A stretch of DNA of 15,460 nt, taken from contig JAQWKF010000136.1 of NCBI GenBank assembly GCA_029247985.1, forward strand, positions 1-15,460, written 5' to 3'. The notes below the pieces were generated by a model, which did no database searches, was not told the DNA's origin, and saw only the letters and a program-made list of their open reading frames with translations. The stretch comes from Flavobacteriaceae bacterium (GTDB taxonomy: Bacteria; Bacteroidota; Bacteroidia; Flavobacteriales; Flavobacteriaceae). The translations under genes were made by a program, and so were the position numbers. Shown here piece by piece: positions 4,733 to 13,434 of this stretch. Every line of letters starts with the position of its first letter. Position 1 is the stretch's first letter.

Positions 4733-7720
4733 ATGAAAAAACAAGTCCAAAATGCTTTAGCTTGTTTGCTGTTTTTAGCCTCCTTCGGGCTGTATGCTCA
4801 GCAAACAGTAAGCGGAGTTGTCACGGATAGTTCGGGAAGTCCACTTCCTGCAGTTAGTGTGGTAGTTCAGGGAACTACTAATGGGGTTTCAACCGACTTT
4901 GACGGAAACTTTTCCATTTCCGCTGCCAATGGTAGCGTATTGGTGTTTTCATCGTTAGGGTTTGAAACACAAGCGCTTGCCGTTACTGGCGCAACCCTCA
5001 ATGTAACCCTTGCCGAATCTGCTTCTGAGCTTGACGAAGTGATAGTCATTGGATATGGTACCACAACAGTAAAGGATGCTACGGGTTCAGTGGCAAGTAT
5101 TACAGCAGAGGACTTTAACCAAGGCGCCATTGTTTCGTCCGATCAATTATTGACAGGGAAAGTTGCGGGTGTCGTAATTACTAATAGTGGTGGAGCCCCC
5201 GATGCGGCTCCTAATATTAGAATTCGTGGTGGAGCCTCCCTTTCAGCTGAAAACAGCCCCTTGATTGTTATTGATGGAGTACCACTAGACGTCGTTACTC
5301 CAGCAGGTGTAGGAAACCCATTATCGCTAATCAATCCAAACGATATAGCCAGTTTCTCTGTTCTGAAAGATGCTTCTGCTACGGCAATTTACGGTTCACG
5401 TGCCTCCAACGGAGTAATCCTAATAACAACCAAAAAAGGAACATTAGGTAAACCTAAATACAACCTCAGCATGTCTGCTTCTGTAAGCGAGGTCAGTGAA
5501 AAACTCAACTTGATGGACGGTCCAACCTTTGAGCGTTTTATCAATGAATATCACCCTACACATGCAAACCTTTTGGGCGTTAATGGTGAGATGTACAATA
5601 CGGATTGGCAGGATGCTGTTTTTCGTGAGTCATTTAGTTCAATAGTAAACTTTTCAGTGGCAGGTAGCTTAGAAGAGAAAACACCATATAGGTTTTCTCT
5701 AGGACACACCGATACTGAAGGATTGGTTAAAACCAACGATTACGAGCGTTTAAGCACTACCTTTAGAATAAACCCTTCGTTTTTTGATGATGAGCTAAAA
5801 GTAGATTTTAATGCTAAAGCATTTTATGTAGATAAAAATGCCATTGATGAAGGGGGTGTTTTGGGCAATATTGTCAGCATGGACCCCACCAAGCCTATTT
5901 ATGATGATAACAGTGCTTTTGGAGGTTATTATCAAGGCACACGAGTAGATGGAGGGCAAACGGTTTTAGACGGTACTTGGAACCCTGTTGCGATGCTGAT
6001 GCAACGCCAACGACCTGAGAAATTATTGCGCATTTTGACCAATGTAGAATTGGATTATACACTTCCATTTGTAGATGGATTGCGTGCTGTGCTAAATCTT
6101 GGTTTAGAAAAGTCAAGTGCGAATATCCGTGAAACTTTTAGCCAAAATTCGATTGCTACTTACAAGGTTGGTCGTTTTAACTCAGGTGAAAATTATCGCG
6201 AAGAGCAAAACATAACAAACAAAACCCTAGAAGGCTATTTGGCATATGCCAAGGACTTTGACGGTTTGTTGCAATCGTTTGATGCTCAGGCAGGCTATTC
6301 GTATCAGAACTTTCAGAATGAAGGAACCAAAGAGCTGTATCAATATAACGAAACTACGGGTGCGAGAGAGGTTCTTGAAAACCCTGACAACCCAACAAAC
6401 CGTTACTATAGTGATTTAAATCTACAGTCGTTCTTTGGGCGTACTAATTTGAATATAGCTGGCAAATATTTGGTGACCTTATCTGTTAGGGCAGATGCGT
6501 CTTCGTTGTTTGCCAAAGACAATCGTTGGGGTGTTTTCCCTGCGGCTGCGGTAGCTTGGCGTCTAAGCGATGAAGCATTTATTGAAAACCTAGATGTATT
6601 TGATAATTTGAAATTAAGAGCTGGCTGGGGAGAAACTGGGCAATCCAATATTTCGGGAGCTGTAGGATATTATCCTTCTTATCCTTTTTTCCAAATTGGT
6701 TCAGCTACTAGTAAATACCTTCCTGGAGAAAACTTGTACAACGCGTTAATGTTTAACCCAAATCTAACTTGGGAAAAAACAACAACGCTAAATGCCGGGA
6801 TTGATTTTGGAATGTTTAATGGAGTTTTATCGGGTTCGTTTGATGTCTTTAAGCGAGACACTAACGATCTATTAGCAAATGCTCCTGTACCTCCAGGACA
6901 AGCTCCTGCAAGTAGTTTCATTGATAATATTGGTAGCACAGAAAGTGAAGGTTTTGAACTAAGCGTTGATGTTCAAGCCGTAGATAACGAAAATACTTTA
7001 CTAAACATATTTGCCAATGGTGCTTATGCAAAAACAACTATAACAGACCTTAATGGCATTCAGCAAGTAGGCGCAGGAGGTGGGTTGCCAATTGGCACTG
7101 GAACCTTTTTGCTACGTCATGCGTTAAACCAACAGGCTGGTGCTGCGTGGGTATTTCGCCAAATGTATAACGAGGCAGGAGAACCAGTATATAATTCTTT
7201 TGCAGACTTAAATCAGGACGGTAAAATCACAAATGATGATCGTTATCTGCGCCCTATGCGTCCCAATTATACATTCGGTTTTGGCTTTAACTTCAGCTAC
7301 AAGCAAATATCCTTAAGTTCAAGTTTCAGAGGACAATATGGTGGGCAAATCTATAACGCCAGAAGACTAACATCTGGATATATTCAGCGTCCTGTACCTG
7401 TAAACACCAACGCATTAAGCAATGTACTGGATTTTTACAGTGGAGCTGCAAATCCATTGATTTATGATCGTAATGGAAACGTACCTTTCTCTGATTATTT
7501 CTTAGAGGATGCAAGTTTTATACGTTGTGAAAATATAACGCTTGGCTATGCATTTGAACCTTTAACTAATGGTGCACAAATACAAGCCTCTCTAACGGTA
7601 AACAATGCATTTCTTATAACTAAATATTCTGGTCAAGACCCAGAAAACTTTGGGGGTATAGACAACAACTTCTATCCACGACCACGTGTGTTTACACTAG
7701 GACTAAACTTTGACTTTTAA
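4733..7720 (+). CDS. susC: SusC/RagA-family TonB-dependent outer-membrane transporter
   Basis: A 995-residue protein of typical SusC length that imports oligosaccharides across the outer membrane, powered by TonB. A signal peptide ends around YAQ (residues 21-23). A carboxypeptidase-regulatory-like beta-sandwich follows (about 24-95; VSGVVTDSSGSPLPAVSVVV). A TonB-box-like stretch is DEVIVIGYGT (101-110). The plug domain (about 110-235) contains the SusC signature LKDASATAIYGSRASNGVI. The rest is a large beta-barrel ending in FTLGLNFDF with the terminal aromatic residue. Near residue 825 there is a DLNQDGKITNDD loop resembling a calcium-binding site, often seen in SusC proteins. The susD gene follows after 11 nt, so the pair is co-transcribed and should form the lidded SusCD complex. 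Alpha-glucan specificity is inferred from the GH13 gene downstream and the GH65/PgmB genes upstream. Confidence 0.97.
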   Translation: MKKQVQNALACLLFLASFGLYAQQTVSGVVTDSSGSPLPAVSVVVQGTTNGVSTDFDGNFSISAANGSVLVFSSLGFETQALAVTGATLNVTLAESASELDEVIVIGYGTTTVKDATGSVASITAEDFNQGAIVSSDQLLTGKVAGVVITNSGGAPDAAPNIRIRGGASLSAENSPLIVIDGVPLDVVTPAGVGNPLSLINPNDIASFSVLKDASATAIYGSRASNGVILITTKKGTLGKPKYNLSMSASVSEVSEKLNLMDGPTFERFINEYHPTHANLLGVNGEMYNTDWQDAVFRESFSSIVNFSVAGSLEEKTPYRFSLGHTDTEGLVKTNDYERLSTTFRINPSFFDDELKVDFNAKAFYVDKNAIDEGGVLGNIVSMDPTKPIYDDNSAFGGYYQGTRVDGGQTVLDGTWNPVAMLMQRQRPEKLLRILTNVELDYTLPFVDGLRAVLNLGLEKSSANIRETFSQNSIATYKVGRFNSGENYREEQNITNKTLEGYLAYAKDFDGLLQSFDAQAGYSYQNFQNEGTKELYQYNETTGAREVLENPDNPTNRYYSDLNLQSFFGRTNLNIAGKYLVTLSVRADASSLFAKDNRWGVFPAAAVAWRLSDEAFIENLDVFDNLKLRAGWGETGQSNISGAVGYYPSYPFFQIGSATSKYLPGENLYNALMFNPNLTWEKTTTLNAGIDFGMFNGVLSGSFDVFKRDTNDLLANAPVPPGQAPASSFIDNIGSTESEGFELSVDVQAVDNENTLLNIFANGAYAKTTITDLNGIQQVGAGGGLPIGTGTFLLRHALNQQAGAAWVFRQMYNEAGEPVYNSFADLNQDGKITNDDRYLRPMRPNYTFGFGFNFSYKQISLSSSFRGQYGGQIYNARRLTSGYIQRPVPVNTNALSNVLDFYSGAANPLIYDRNGNVPFSDYFLEDASFIRCENITLGYAFEPLTNGAQIQASLTVNNAFLITKYSGQDPENFGGIDNNFYPRPRVFTLGLNFDF

Positions 7721-7731
7721 TTAAGATAAAC

Positions 7732-9276
7732 ATGAAAAAAATACTATTCTTATTTTTTGTTGCAACACTAGCGGTTAGCTGTGTTGATGACTTAGATACC
7801 AAACCAGAAATTGACCTGACATTGGAGGAATTGTTAAAGCAAGATCCCAATGCTGTAAATGGTATTCTCTCGCGTCTTTACGGATCGTTTGCCCTTTCGG
7901 GTGCTGATGGTCCAGGTTCTTCTGATATTGATGATGATCCAGGGGAATCGCCATTTTTACGTGGGATCGTAAACCTGCAAGACTTTACTGCTGACGGACT
8001 TAAAAACCGCTGGGGCGATGATGGCTTAGACCAATTAACGACTACGTCTAATTGGGACGAAAACAATAAATTTTTTCGTTATATGTATAACCGAATTTAT
8101 TATACCATTCCACAGGCCAACAACCTCATCAATGTGATGGGAGGTATTGAGGTAGCTAATAAATCTCAAATAGAAGGCGAAGTGCGTTTTTTGCGTGCGC
8201 TGGCCTACTACTATTTGATAGATTGCTTTGGAAAAGGCGTATTGGCTACTGAAGAAAACTTTGGTCAGTCTACACCACTACCCGAAGTATCACGAATAGA
8301 CCTGTTCAATTATGTGGAAAGTGAACTTCTCGCTGTTGAGGGCTTATTATCTGATACAAACTCATACGGTAGAGCAGATAAAGCCGCAGCACAGTTTTTG
8401 TTGGCGCGTTTGTATTTGAATGCCGAGGTGTATACAGGTACAGCACAATTTGATAAAGCGCTCAGTTATGCCGAAAAAGTAGTCACAGCAAGCGGGCATT
8501 CACTTGCATCTGATTATTTACAAAACTTTTCGGGAGATAACCACACTTCTCCAGAAATAATATTTCCTCTTATTGCAGATGCAGACGTAAGCCAGAGTTA
8601 TGGAAATACGACATATATTGTTAATGGGAGTCTTTCGGGCGACACCATGACGCTTTCGGACTATGGTGCTACTGATGGCTGGGGAGGTCACCGTGCCTCT
8701 AAAGGATGGTATGGCCTTTTTGCTAGCGATGCTGCTGGTTTGGCTGCATCATCCGACACCCGCGCACACTTGTTTTGGACTGCAGGGCATAGTTATGAAA
8801 TGGATGACTATAAAGAATGGACAAATGGCTTGCCTTCAATCAAGTTTAGAAATAAAGCATTTAACAACCCATCAGGGACAAACACTAGTTTTTCTAGTAC
8901 AGACTTTCCGCTATTCCGTTTGGCAGATGCATACTTGATGTATGCAGAAGCACACGTACATGGAGGAGGCGGATCTGCAGCCTCAGCGTTGCAATACGTT
9001 AATGATGTGCGTACTCGTGCTGGAGCTGCTTCCATTACGGCTAGTGAACTTACGGCAGATTTTATTTTGGATGAGCGTGCACGTGAACTCAACTTTGAAG
9101 GAGTACGCCGCTCAGACCTCATTCGAAATGGTAAATTTACTGGTGGAAGCTATACCTGGCCATGGAAAGGAAATAATATAAGTGGAGCATCTATTCCCGA
9201 AGATTATAATCTATTTCCAATTCCACAACGCTCATTAGAAGCTAACCCTAACCTAACTCAAAATCCTGGATACTAA
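7732..9276 (+). CDS. susD: SusD/RagB-family glycan-binding lipoprotein
   Basis: A 514-residue surface lipoprotein that forms the lid over SusC and helps capture alpha-glucan. The signal peptide ends in the lipobox AVSC, with Cys17 as the lipidated residue. The acidic stretch after it (CVDDLD) resembles the Bacteroidetes lipoprotein export signal that sends proteins to the outer face. SusD-like helical segments follow, including the conserved EGEVRFLRALAYYYLIDCFG region (about residues 144-163). The C-terminal family motifs are FPLFRLADAYLMYAEAH, NDVRTRAG, LDERARELNFEGVRRSDLIR and FPIPQRSLEANPNLTQNPGY at the very end. It sits 11 nt after susC and 12 nt before the SusE-like gene. Which residues bind starch cannot be read from sequence alone. 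Confidence 0.97.
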   Translation: MKKILFLFFVATLAVSCVDDLDTKPEIDLTLEELLKQDPNAVNGILSRLYGSFALSGADGPGSSDIDDDPGESPFLRGIVNLQDFTADGLKNRWGDDGLDQLTTTSNWDENNKFFRYMYNRIYYTIPQANNLINVMGGIEVANKSQIEGEVRFLRALAYYYLIDCFGKGVLATEENFGQSTPLPEVSRIDLFNYVESELLAVEGLLSDTNSYGRADKAAAQFLLARLYLNAEVYTGTAQFDKALSYAEKVVTASGHSLASDYLQNFSGDNHTSPEIIFPLIADADVSQSYGNTTYIVNGSLSGDTMTLSDYGATDGWGGHRASKGWYGLFASDAAGLAASSDTRAHLFWTAGHSYEMDDYKEWTNGLPSIKFRNKAFNNPSGTNTSFSSTDFPLFRLADAYLMYAEAHVHGGGGSAASALQYVNDVRTRAGAASITASELTADFILDERARELNFEGVRRSDLIRNGKFTGGSYTWPWKGNNISGASIPEDYNLFPIPQRSLEANPNLTQNPGY

Positions 9277-9288
9277 AACAATAAAAAA

Positions 9289-10440
9289 ATGAAAACTAGA
9301 TTTAAAACCCTTTTAACAAAAATCATTCTGCCAGCTGCTATACTTTTTGTAGCCGTTGGATGTGAAAATGAAGATGACGGTCCGCTGTTTACAGTTCAAG
9401 AACCAAGTGAAACAGTTGGATTTACCAATACATTTTTAGGAGAATATCTATTATCTCCTCAAACGAAAGACAACATTGCTGAGCGATTGCTTTGGAACAC
9501 ACCATCATTTGGTGGCACGACTGCTGTTAATTTTAAAGTAGAAGGCTCTAATACCAATGAATTTAACACCACTGATGTGGGGTATTTTGTAGCTGATAAT
9601 TTGAATGCAACTAACTATGCAGTTTCCGTTGAATCTTTACTTAAGGTGGCTACTGCTTTAGATTTAAATGGCGACCCAACATCAGGAAAAGAAGCCTCTG
9701 GAACAGCATACTTGCGTGTAACGGCTAGTGTTGGCGACCCTACAAATTCAAATGGATTTAGTACCGTTTCTGAAGTGAAAGAAATCACCATTACAATGGT
9801 TGAGGTGGTTAGCCAAGATGAATCCATACCTATGCTTGCCGTTGCTGGAGCCTATCAAGGATGGTCTCCTGGAGATGCTCCTTTACTAGCTGCCAGTGAG
9901 TCTGGAAAAACAGATTTTGAAGGCTTTATTCACATGACTGCTGGAGAGTTCAAATTTGTTGAAGCAGACGATGATGGCGTTTATGATTGGGGCAACACAG
10001 ATTGGGGACAATCTAAGACTGAAGCAAATGGTATACTTGATGAAGCTGATGAAAAAAATGTCGAAGTTAGTACAGATGGGCTTTATTATTTACAAGTAGA
10101 GACAGGCTTAGGTACATACTCCACCACACTTGTTAATTTTGGTGTAATAGGAGAGGCCACACCGACGGGATGGAGCAGCGACACAAAAATGACCTATGAT
10201 GCTACCAACAATGTCATGAGTCTTGATATCAATTTAACTAGCGGAAAAGAATATAAAATCAGAGCAAATGATGATTGGGGTCTTGACTTTCCATTGCAAA
10301 TGGGTCCAGATTCTGATGGTGATGGCTTGCTTGATACAAAAGACGGGAATTTTACTCATTCAGGTGACACAGGAATGCATCGTGTTACATTAGATGTTTC
10401 TACTGCTAGGAAATACACTTTAACTGTTACTAAATTATAA
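9289..10440 (+). CDS. susE: SusE/SusF-type starch-binding outer-membrane lipoprotein
   Basis: A 383-residue lipoprotein with its lipobox at VGC (Cys25), followed by the acidic export-like stretch ENEDD. Residues 37-171 resemble the SusE N-terminal domain (ETVGFTNTF, LLWNTPSFGGTTAVNFKVEG). Two beta-sandwich starch-binding-like modules follow: about 181-281, with AGAYQGWSPGDAP and YDWGNTDWG, and about 284-383, with GEATPTGWSSDTKM and IRANDDWGLDFP. Trp192, Trp234, Trp239, Trp295 and Trp330 are candidate sugar-stacking residues by analogy with SusE and SusF. In the second module a DSDGDGLLDTKD loop (341-352) replaces the simpler Asp/Gly-rich loop usual in the family and could bind calcium. The protein has no catalytic domain. 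It follows susD by 12 nt. A terminator-like hairpin lies just downstream, ahead of the amylase gene. SusE rather than SusF is a judgement from position and size. Confidence 0.88.
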   Translation: MKTRFKTLLTKIILPAAILFVAVGCENEDDGPLFTVQEPSETVGFTNTFLGEYLLSPQTKDNIAERLLWNTPSFGGTTAVNFKVEGSNTNEFNTTDVGYFVADNLNATNYAVSVESLLKVATALDLNGDPTSGKEASGTAYLRVTASVGDPTNSNGFSTVSEVKEITITMVEVVSQDESIPMLAVAGAYQGWSPGDAPLLAASESGKTDFEGFIHMTAGEFKFVEADDDGVYDWGNTDWGQSKTEANGILDEADEKNVEVSTDGLYYLQVETGLGTYSTTLVNFGVIGEATPTGWSSDTKMTYDATNNVMSLDINLTSGKEYKIRANDDWGLDFPLQMGPDSDGDGLLDTKDGNFTHSGDTGMHRVTLDVSTARKYTLTVTKL

Positions 10441-10462
10441 TAATTTAATAACCAAAATATGT

Positions 10463-10511
10463 AAAACTCCTAGATTGTTAGATTTATAATGGACTAGGAG
10501 TTTTTTTCTTT
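10463..10511 (+). terminator. Terminator-like hairpin that also masks the amylase Shine-Dalgarno sequence
   Basis: AAAACTCCTAG (10463-10473) and CTAGGAGTTTT (10494-10504) form a perfect 11-bp stem around a 20-nt loop, followed by seven Ts, C and three Ts up to the ATG at 10512. This has the form of an intrinsic terminator after the SusE-like gene. The T-tract ends directly at the amylase start codon, and the only Shine-Dalgarno-like bases (GGAG, 10497-10500) are inside the 3' arm. The hairpin could therefore lower amylase expression by partial termination, by blocking ribosomes, or both. Confidence 0.75.
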
Positions 10512-13382
10512 ATGAAACGAAATTTTACTCTTCTTGTTTTTTTATGTTTTACCATTTTTAGTGTGGCTCAACAGCAAACGGCATCGTTAACAATTTCGCC
10601 TGAAAAGTTTAATGAGGACGATAGCATTACACTAACCTTTAGTGGCATAAACCCTTCAACCTGGGGCGTTACTGATTTATACCTTTGGTCATGGTACTTC
10701 AAAAATGGAAGCTCAACTGCAGAAAGCGATGCTCCAAATAATGGTACTTGGGAAAGTTCATCAGAAGGGCAAAAACTAACCAACAATGGTGACGGTACCT
10801 ATTCGTTCACTATGGTTCCCGCGACCTTTTATGGAGACACGAATATCACAAAGGCAGGTGTTTTAATTAAAGCTAAAGATGGAACTGGGGATAAAAAAAC
10901 CAACGACATACTCTTTGATGTTGGAAAAGTTGCAATTAACATTTTATCGCATACCAATTTTCCTTTAGTTGTTGAGCCTAATACCAATACTGAAATCGAT
11001 GTGGAACTAAAATCAAGTGGGTCACCTGTTCCTGCAAGTTTTGTAGCGTATTACAACAACATTCAAATCTCGAGCGGTATGGGGTTTACTACCTATTCTT
11101 TCGATTTAAACGTAACTCAAAACGGCACGCTTAAAATTATTGGAACCGATGATGTATGGTCTGGAAAAACCAATGAAAGCGCTGAAATAGAAATAGCTGT
11201 TGAAGTTGCCCCAACAGTAACGGAACAAGCCATTCCTGCAGGGCTTCAAGAAGGTATAAACTATCATTCAGATTCTTCAAAAGCCACACTAGTACTTAAC
11301 GCACCGCACAAAGACTATGTGTATGTAGCAGGTAGTTTTAACAACTACACTACGAGTAGCGCATACCTAATGAAAAAAGATCCAACCTCTAATTTGTTTT
11401 GGTTGGAACTTACTGGTCTCAACTCTGGTCAAATTTATCACTATCAATACTGGGTTTATGACATTACTCCCATATCCAATAGTCCTGCCATTGTTAAAAC
11501 CGCCGACCCTTATTCCACATTGGTCTTATCGCCTTTTGACGACCCTTACATTACTAATAGTTCATATCCCAATTTACCCGTTTATCCCACAGGACAAGAA
11601 CGTGAAGTAACCGTTTTGCAAACTGGGCAAACCGCCTACAATTGGCAAGTACCTAATTTCCAAAAGCCCGTTAAAGAAGATTTAGTCATTTATGAGGCGC
11701 TTATTCGTGACTTTGATGCCAACCGTTCCTTTCAAGATCTTATTGACAGGGTGTCCTATTTTAAGAACCTAAATATCAATGCCATTCAACTAATGCCCAT
11801 TATGGAATTTGAAGGCAACGAAAGCTGGGGCTATAACACAGCTTTCCATATGGCATTGGATAAATTTTATGGCACTCCCGAAAAATTCAAAGAGCTGGTT
11901 GATACCTTCCATCAAAATGGAATTGCTGTAATTTTAGATCTCGCTATAAACCACGCCTATGGGCGCGCCCCTGGCGTACGCATGTGGATGGACGACCCAG
12001 ACGGTAATGGTTGGGGTGACCCCTCGAGTGAAAACCCCTATTTTAACGAAGAAGCCAAACACAGCTATAATGTTGGAAGCGACTTCAACCATCAGTCTAC
12101 CATGACGAAAAATTTTACCAAACGCATTATAAAGCATTGGATAGAAGAATATAAAATCGATGGTTTTCGCTGGGATTTAACCAAGGGATTTACCCAAAAC
12201 TGTACCGCTAATGATGAGGCTTGTACGGGTAGCTACCAGGCTGATCGTGTGGCAGTATTGAAAGAATATGCTGATTATTCGTGGTCGTTAGACGCAAATC
12301 ACTATGTCATTTTTGAGCATTTGGGTGGAGATACTGAAGAAAAAGAATGGGCAGACTACCGTCTTAACGAAGGCAAGGGCATCATGCTTTGGGGTAAAAT
12401 GACAGAGCCGTATAATCAATTGAGTATGGGACACAACACTAATCCTACTCCTGATATTAGTAGAATGCGCTCCGAAAGTCGTGGCTTTAACGGCAAGCGC
12501 TTAGTAGGTTACCCAGAAAGCCATGACGAAGAACGTCTGATGTATAAAAATCTACAATTTGGAAATTCCACACAATCTGGTCATAATGTAAAGAATTTGA
12601 CGGCAGCCTTAAGCCGTATGTCGGCTATTGGTGCTGTGAGTCTTTTAGTTCCTGGGCCTAAGATGATTTGGCATTTTGGTGATTTGGGCATGGAACAGTC
12701 CCTTAATACGTGTACGGACGGAACAACCGATGATTGCCGTTTGGATACCAAACCACAACCCCAATGGACAAACAATTGGCTTGCAGACGCACAGCGCAAA
12801 AAAATCTATGACGATTGGAGTCGTATGAACGACATAAAACAAAGCAATGAAGTGTTTAGAGGAAGTTCAAGCATTAGCCCCTTGAGCACTAACATCCTTG
12901 TGCAGCGCATCTATATTTGGAATGAAACACTTACTGGGCTTAAGAATGTGGTCATCCTTGCCAATTTTGACGTAACTACCCAAAACGTTACTTCCGATTT
13001 TCCATACACCGGCACATGGTACAACCTTATGGACAACAGCACACTAAGCGTGAGTTCTCTAGGTCAGGCTGTTACATTAGCTCCAGGAGAATTTAAAATT
13101 TTCGGTAATCAACAGGCTACGCTTAGCAACCACAAACCAGAGCTGCTGCAATTAGGCTTACGCCAAAACCCAGTAAAAGAACGCATTGAAATTGACCTTC
13201 CTAACGAGGATGTATATACTTATAAGTTATACAATGCCTTGGGACAAGAAGTATCCAATGGAAAACATAAAGGTGGAAAGGTGTTAACCATTTCAGCACC
13301 AGCTCAAAAAGGCATTTATTTTGCGGTACTTAAAAACAGTGCAACACAACAACTTGGACTGTGTAAAGTGCTGGTTGAATAA
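10512..13382 (+). CDS. Secreted multidomain GH13 alpha-amylase with T9SS sorting domain
   Basis: A 956-residue enzyme expected to cut alpha-1,4 bonds of starch or glycogen outside the cell. A signal peptide ends near SVAQQQ (about residues 19-23). Two beta-rich domains follow (about 24-140 and 141-240); the first has many Trp residues (WGVTDLYLWSWYF). A CBM48/E-set-like module lies at about 248-380 (VYVAGSFNNYTTSS). The GH13 barrel runs from about 385 to 780: region I DLAINH (476-481), nucleophile Asp555 in GFRWDLTKG, acid/base Glu602 in VIFEHLGG, and transition-state Asp672 in ESHDEERL. All three catalytic residues are present. A beta domain follows. The last 80 residues form a T9SS type A sorting domain (NPVKERIEI, YNALGQEV, KGIYFAVL, KVLVE), so it should reach the surface or medium through T9SS. 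It fills the role of SusG, which is a lipoprotein in Bacteroides. The GH13 subfamily is not assigned; a pullulanase-like specificity cannot be excluded. Confidence 0.94.
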   Translation: MKRNFTLLVFLCFTIFSVAQQQTASLTISPEKFNEDDSITLTFSGINPSTWGVTDLYLWSWYFKNGSSTAESDAPNNGTWESSSEGQKLTNNGDGTYSFTMVPATFYGDTNITKAGVLIKAKDGTGDKKTNDILFDVGKVAINILSHTNFPLVVEPNTNTEIDVELKSSGSPVPASFVAYYNNIQISSGMGFTTYSFDLNVTQNGTLKIIGTDDVWSGKTNESAEIEIAVEVAPTVTEQAIPAGLQEGINYHSDSSKATLVLNAPHKDYVYVAGSFNNYTTSSAYLMKKDPTSNLFWLELTGLNSGQIYHYQYWVYDITPISNSPAIVKTADPYSTLVLSPFDDPYITNSSYPNLPVYPTGQEREVTVLQTGQTAYNWQVPNFQKPVKEDLVIYEALIRDFDANRSFQDLIDRVSYFKNLNINAIQLMPIMEFEGNESWGYNTAFHMALDKFYGTPEKFKELVDTFHQNGIAVILDLAINHAYGRAPGVRMWMDDPDGNGWGDPSSENPYFNEEAKHSYNVGSDFNHQSTMTKNFTKRIIKHWIEEYKIDGFRWDLTKGFTQNCTANDEACTGSYQADRVAVLKEYADYSWSLDANHYVIFEHLGGDTEEKEWADYRLNEGKGIMLWGKMTEPYNQLSMGHNTNPTPDISRMRSESRGFNGKRLVGYPESHDEERLMYKNLQFGNSTQSGHNVKNLTAALSRMSAIGAVSLLVPGPKMIWHFGDLGMEQSLNTCTDGTTDDCRLDTKPQPQWTNNWLADAQRKKIYDDWSRMNDIKQSNEVFRGSSSISPLSTNILVQRIYIWNETLTGLKNVVILANFDVTTQNVTSDFPYTGTWYNLMDNSTLSVSSLGQAVTLAPGEFKIFGNQQATLSNHKPELLQLGLRQNPVKERIEIDLPNEDVYTYKLYNALGQEVSNGKHKGGKVLTISAPAQKGIYFAVLKNSATQQLGLCKVLVE

Positions 13383-13434
13383 TATAAAAAAGATATTGCT
13401 ATGGGAATTTTGTTTAACTTTTAAATGATTAATT

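Noticed and set aside
8808..9122. Open minus-strand frame of 104 codons
   Set aside because: It is antisense to the conserved C-terminal part of susD, where the real protein motifs account for the reading frame.
13383..13434. A separate promoter for the tandem-module gene (GAATTTTG at 13405-13412)
   Set aside because: One mismatch to TAnnTTTG but no -33-like box at suitable spacing; in AT-rich DNA this is not enough to support it.
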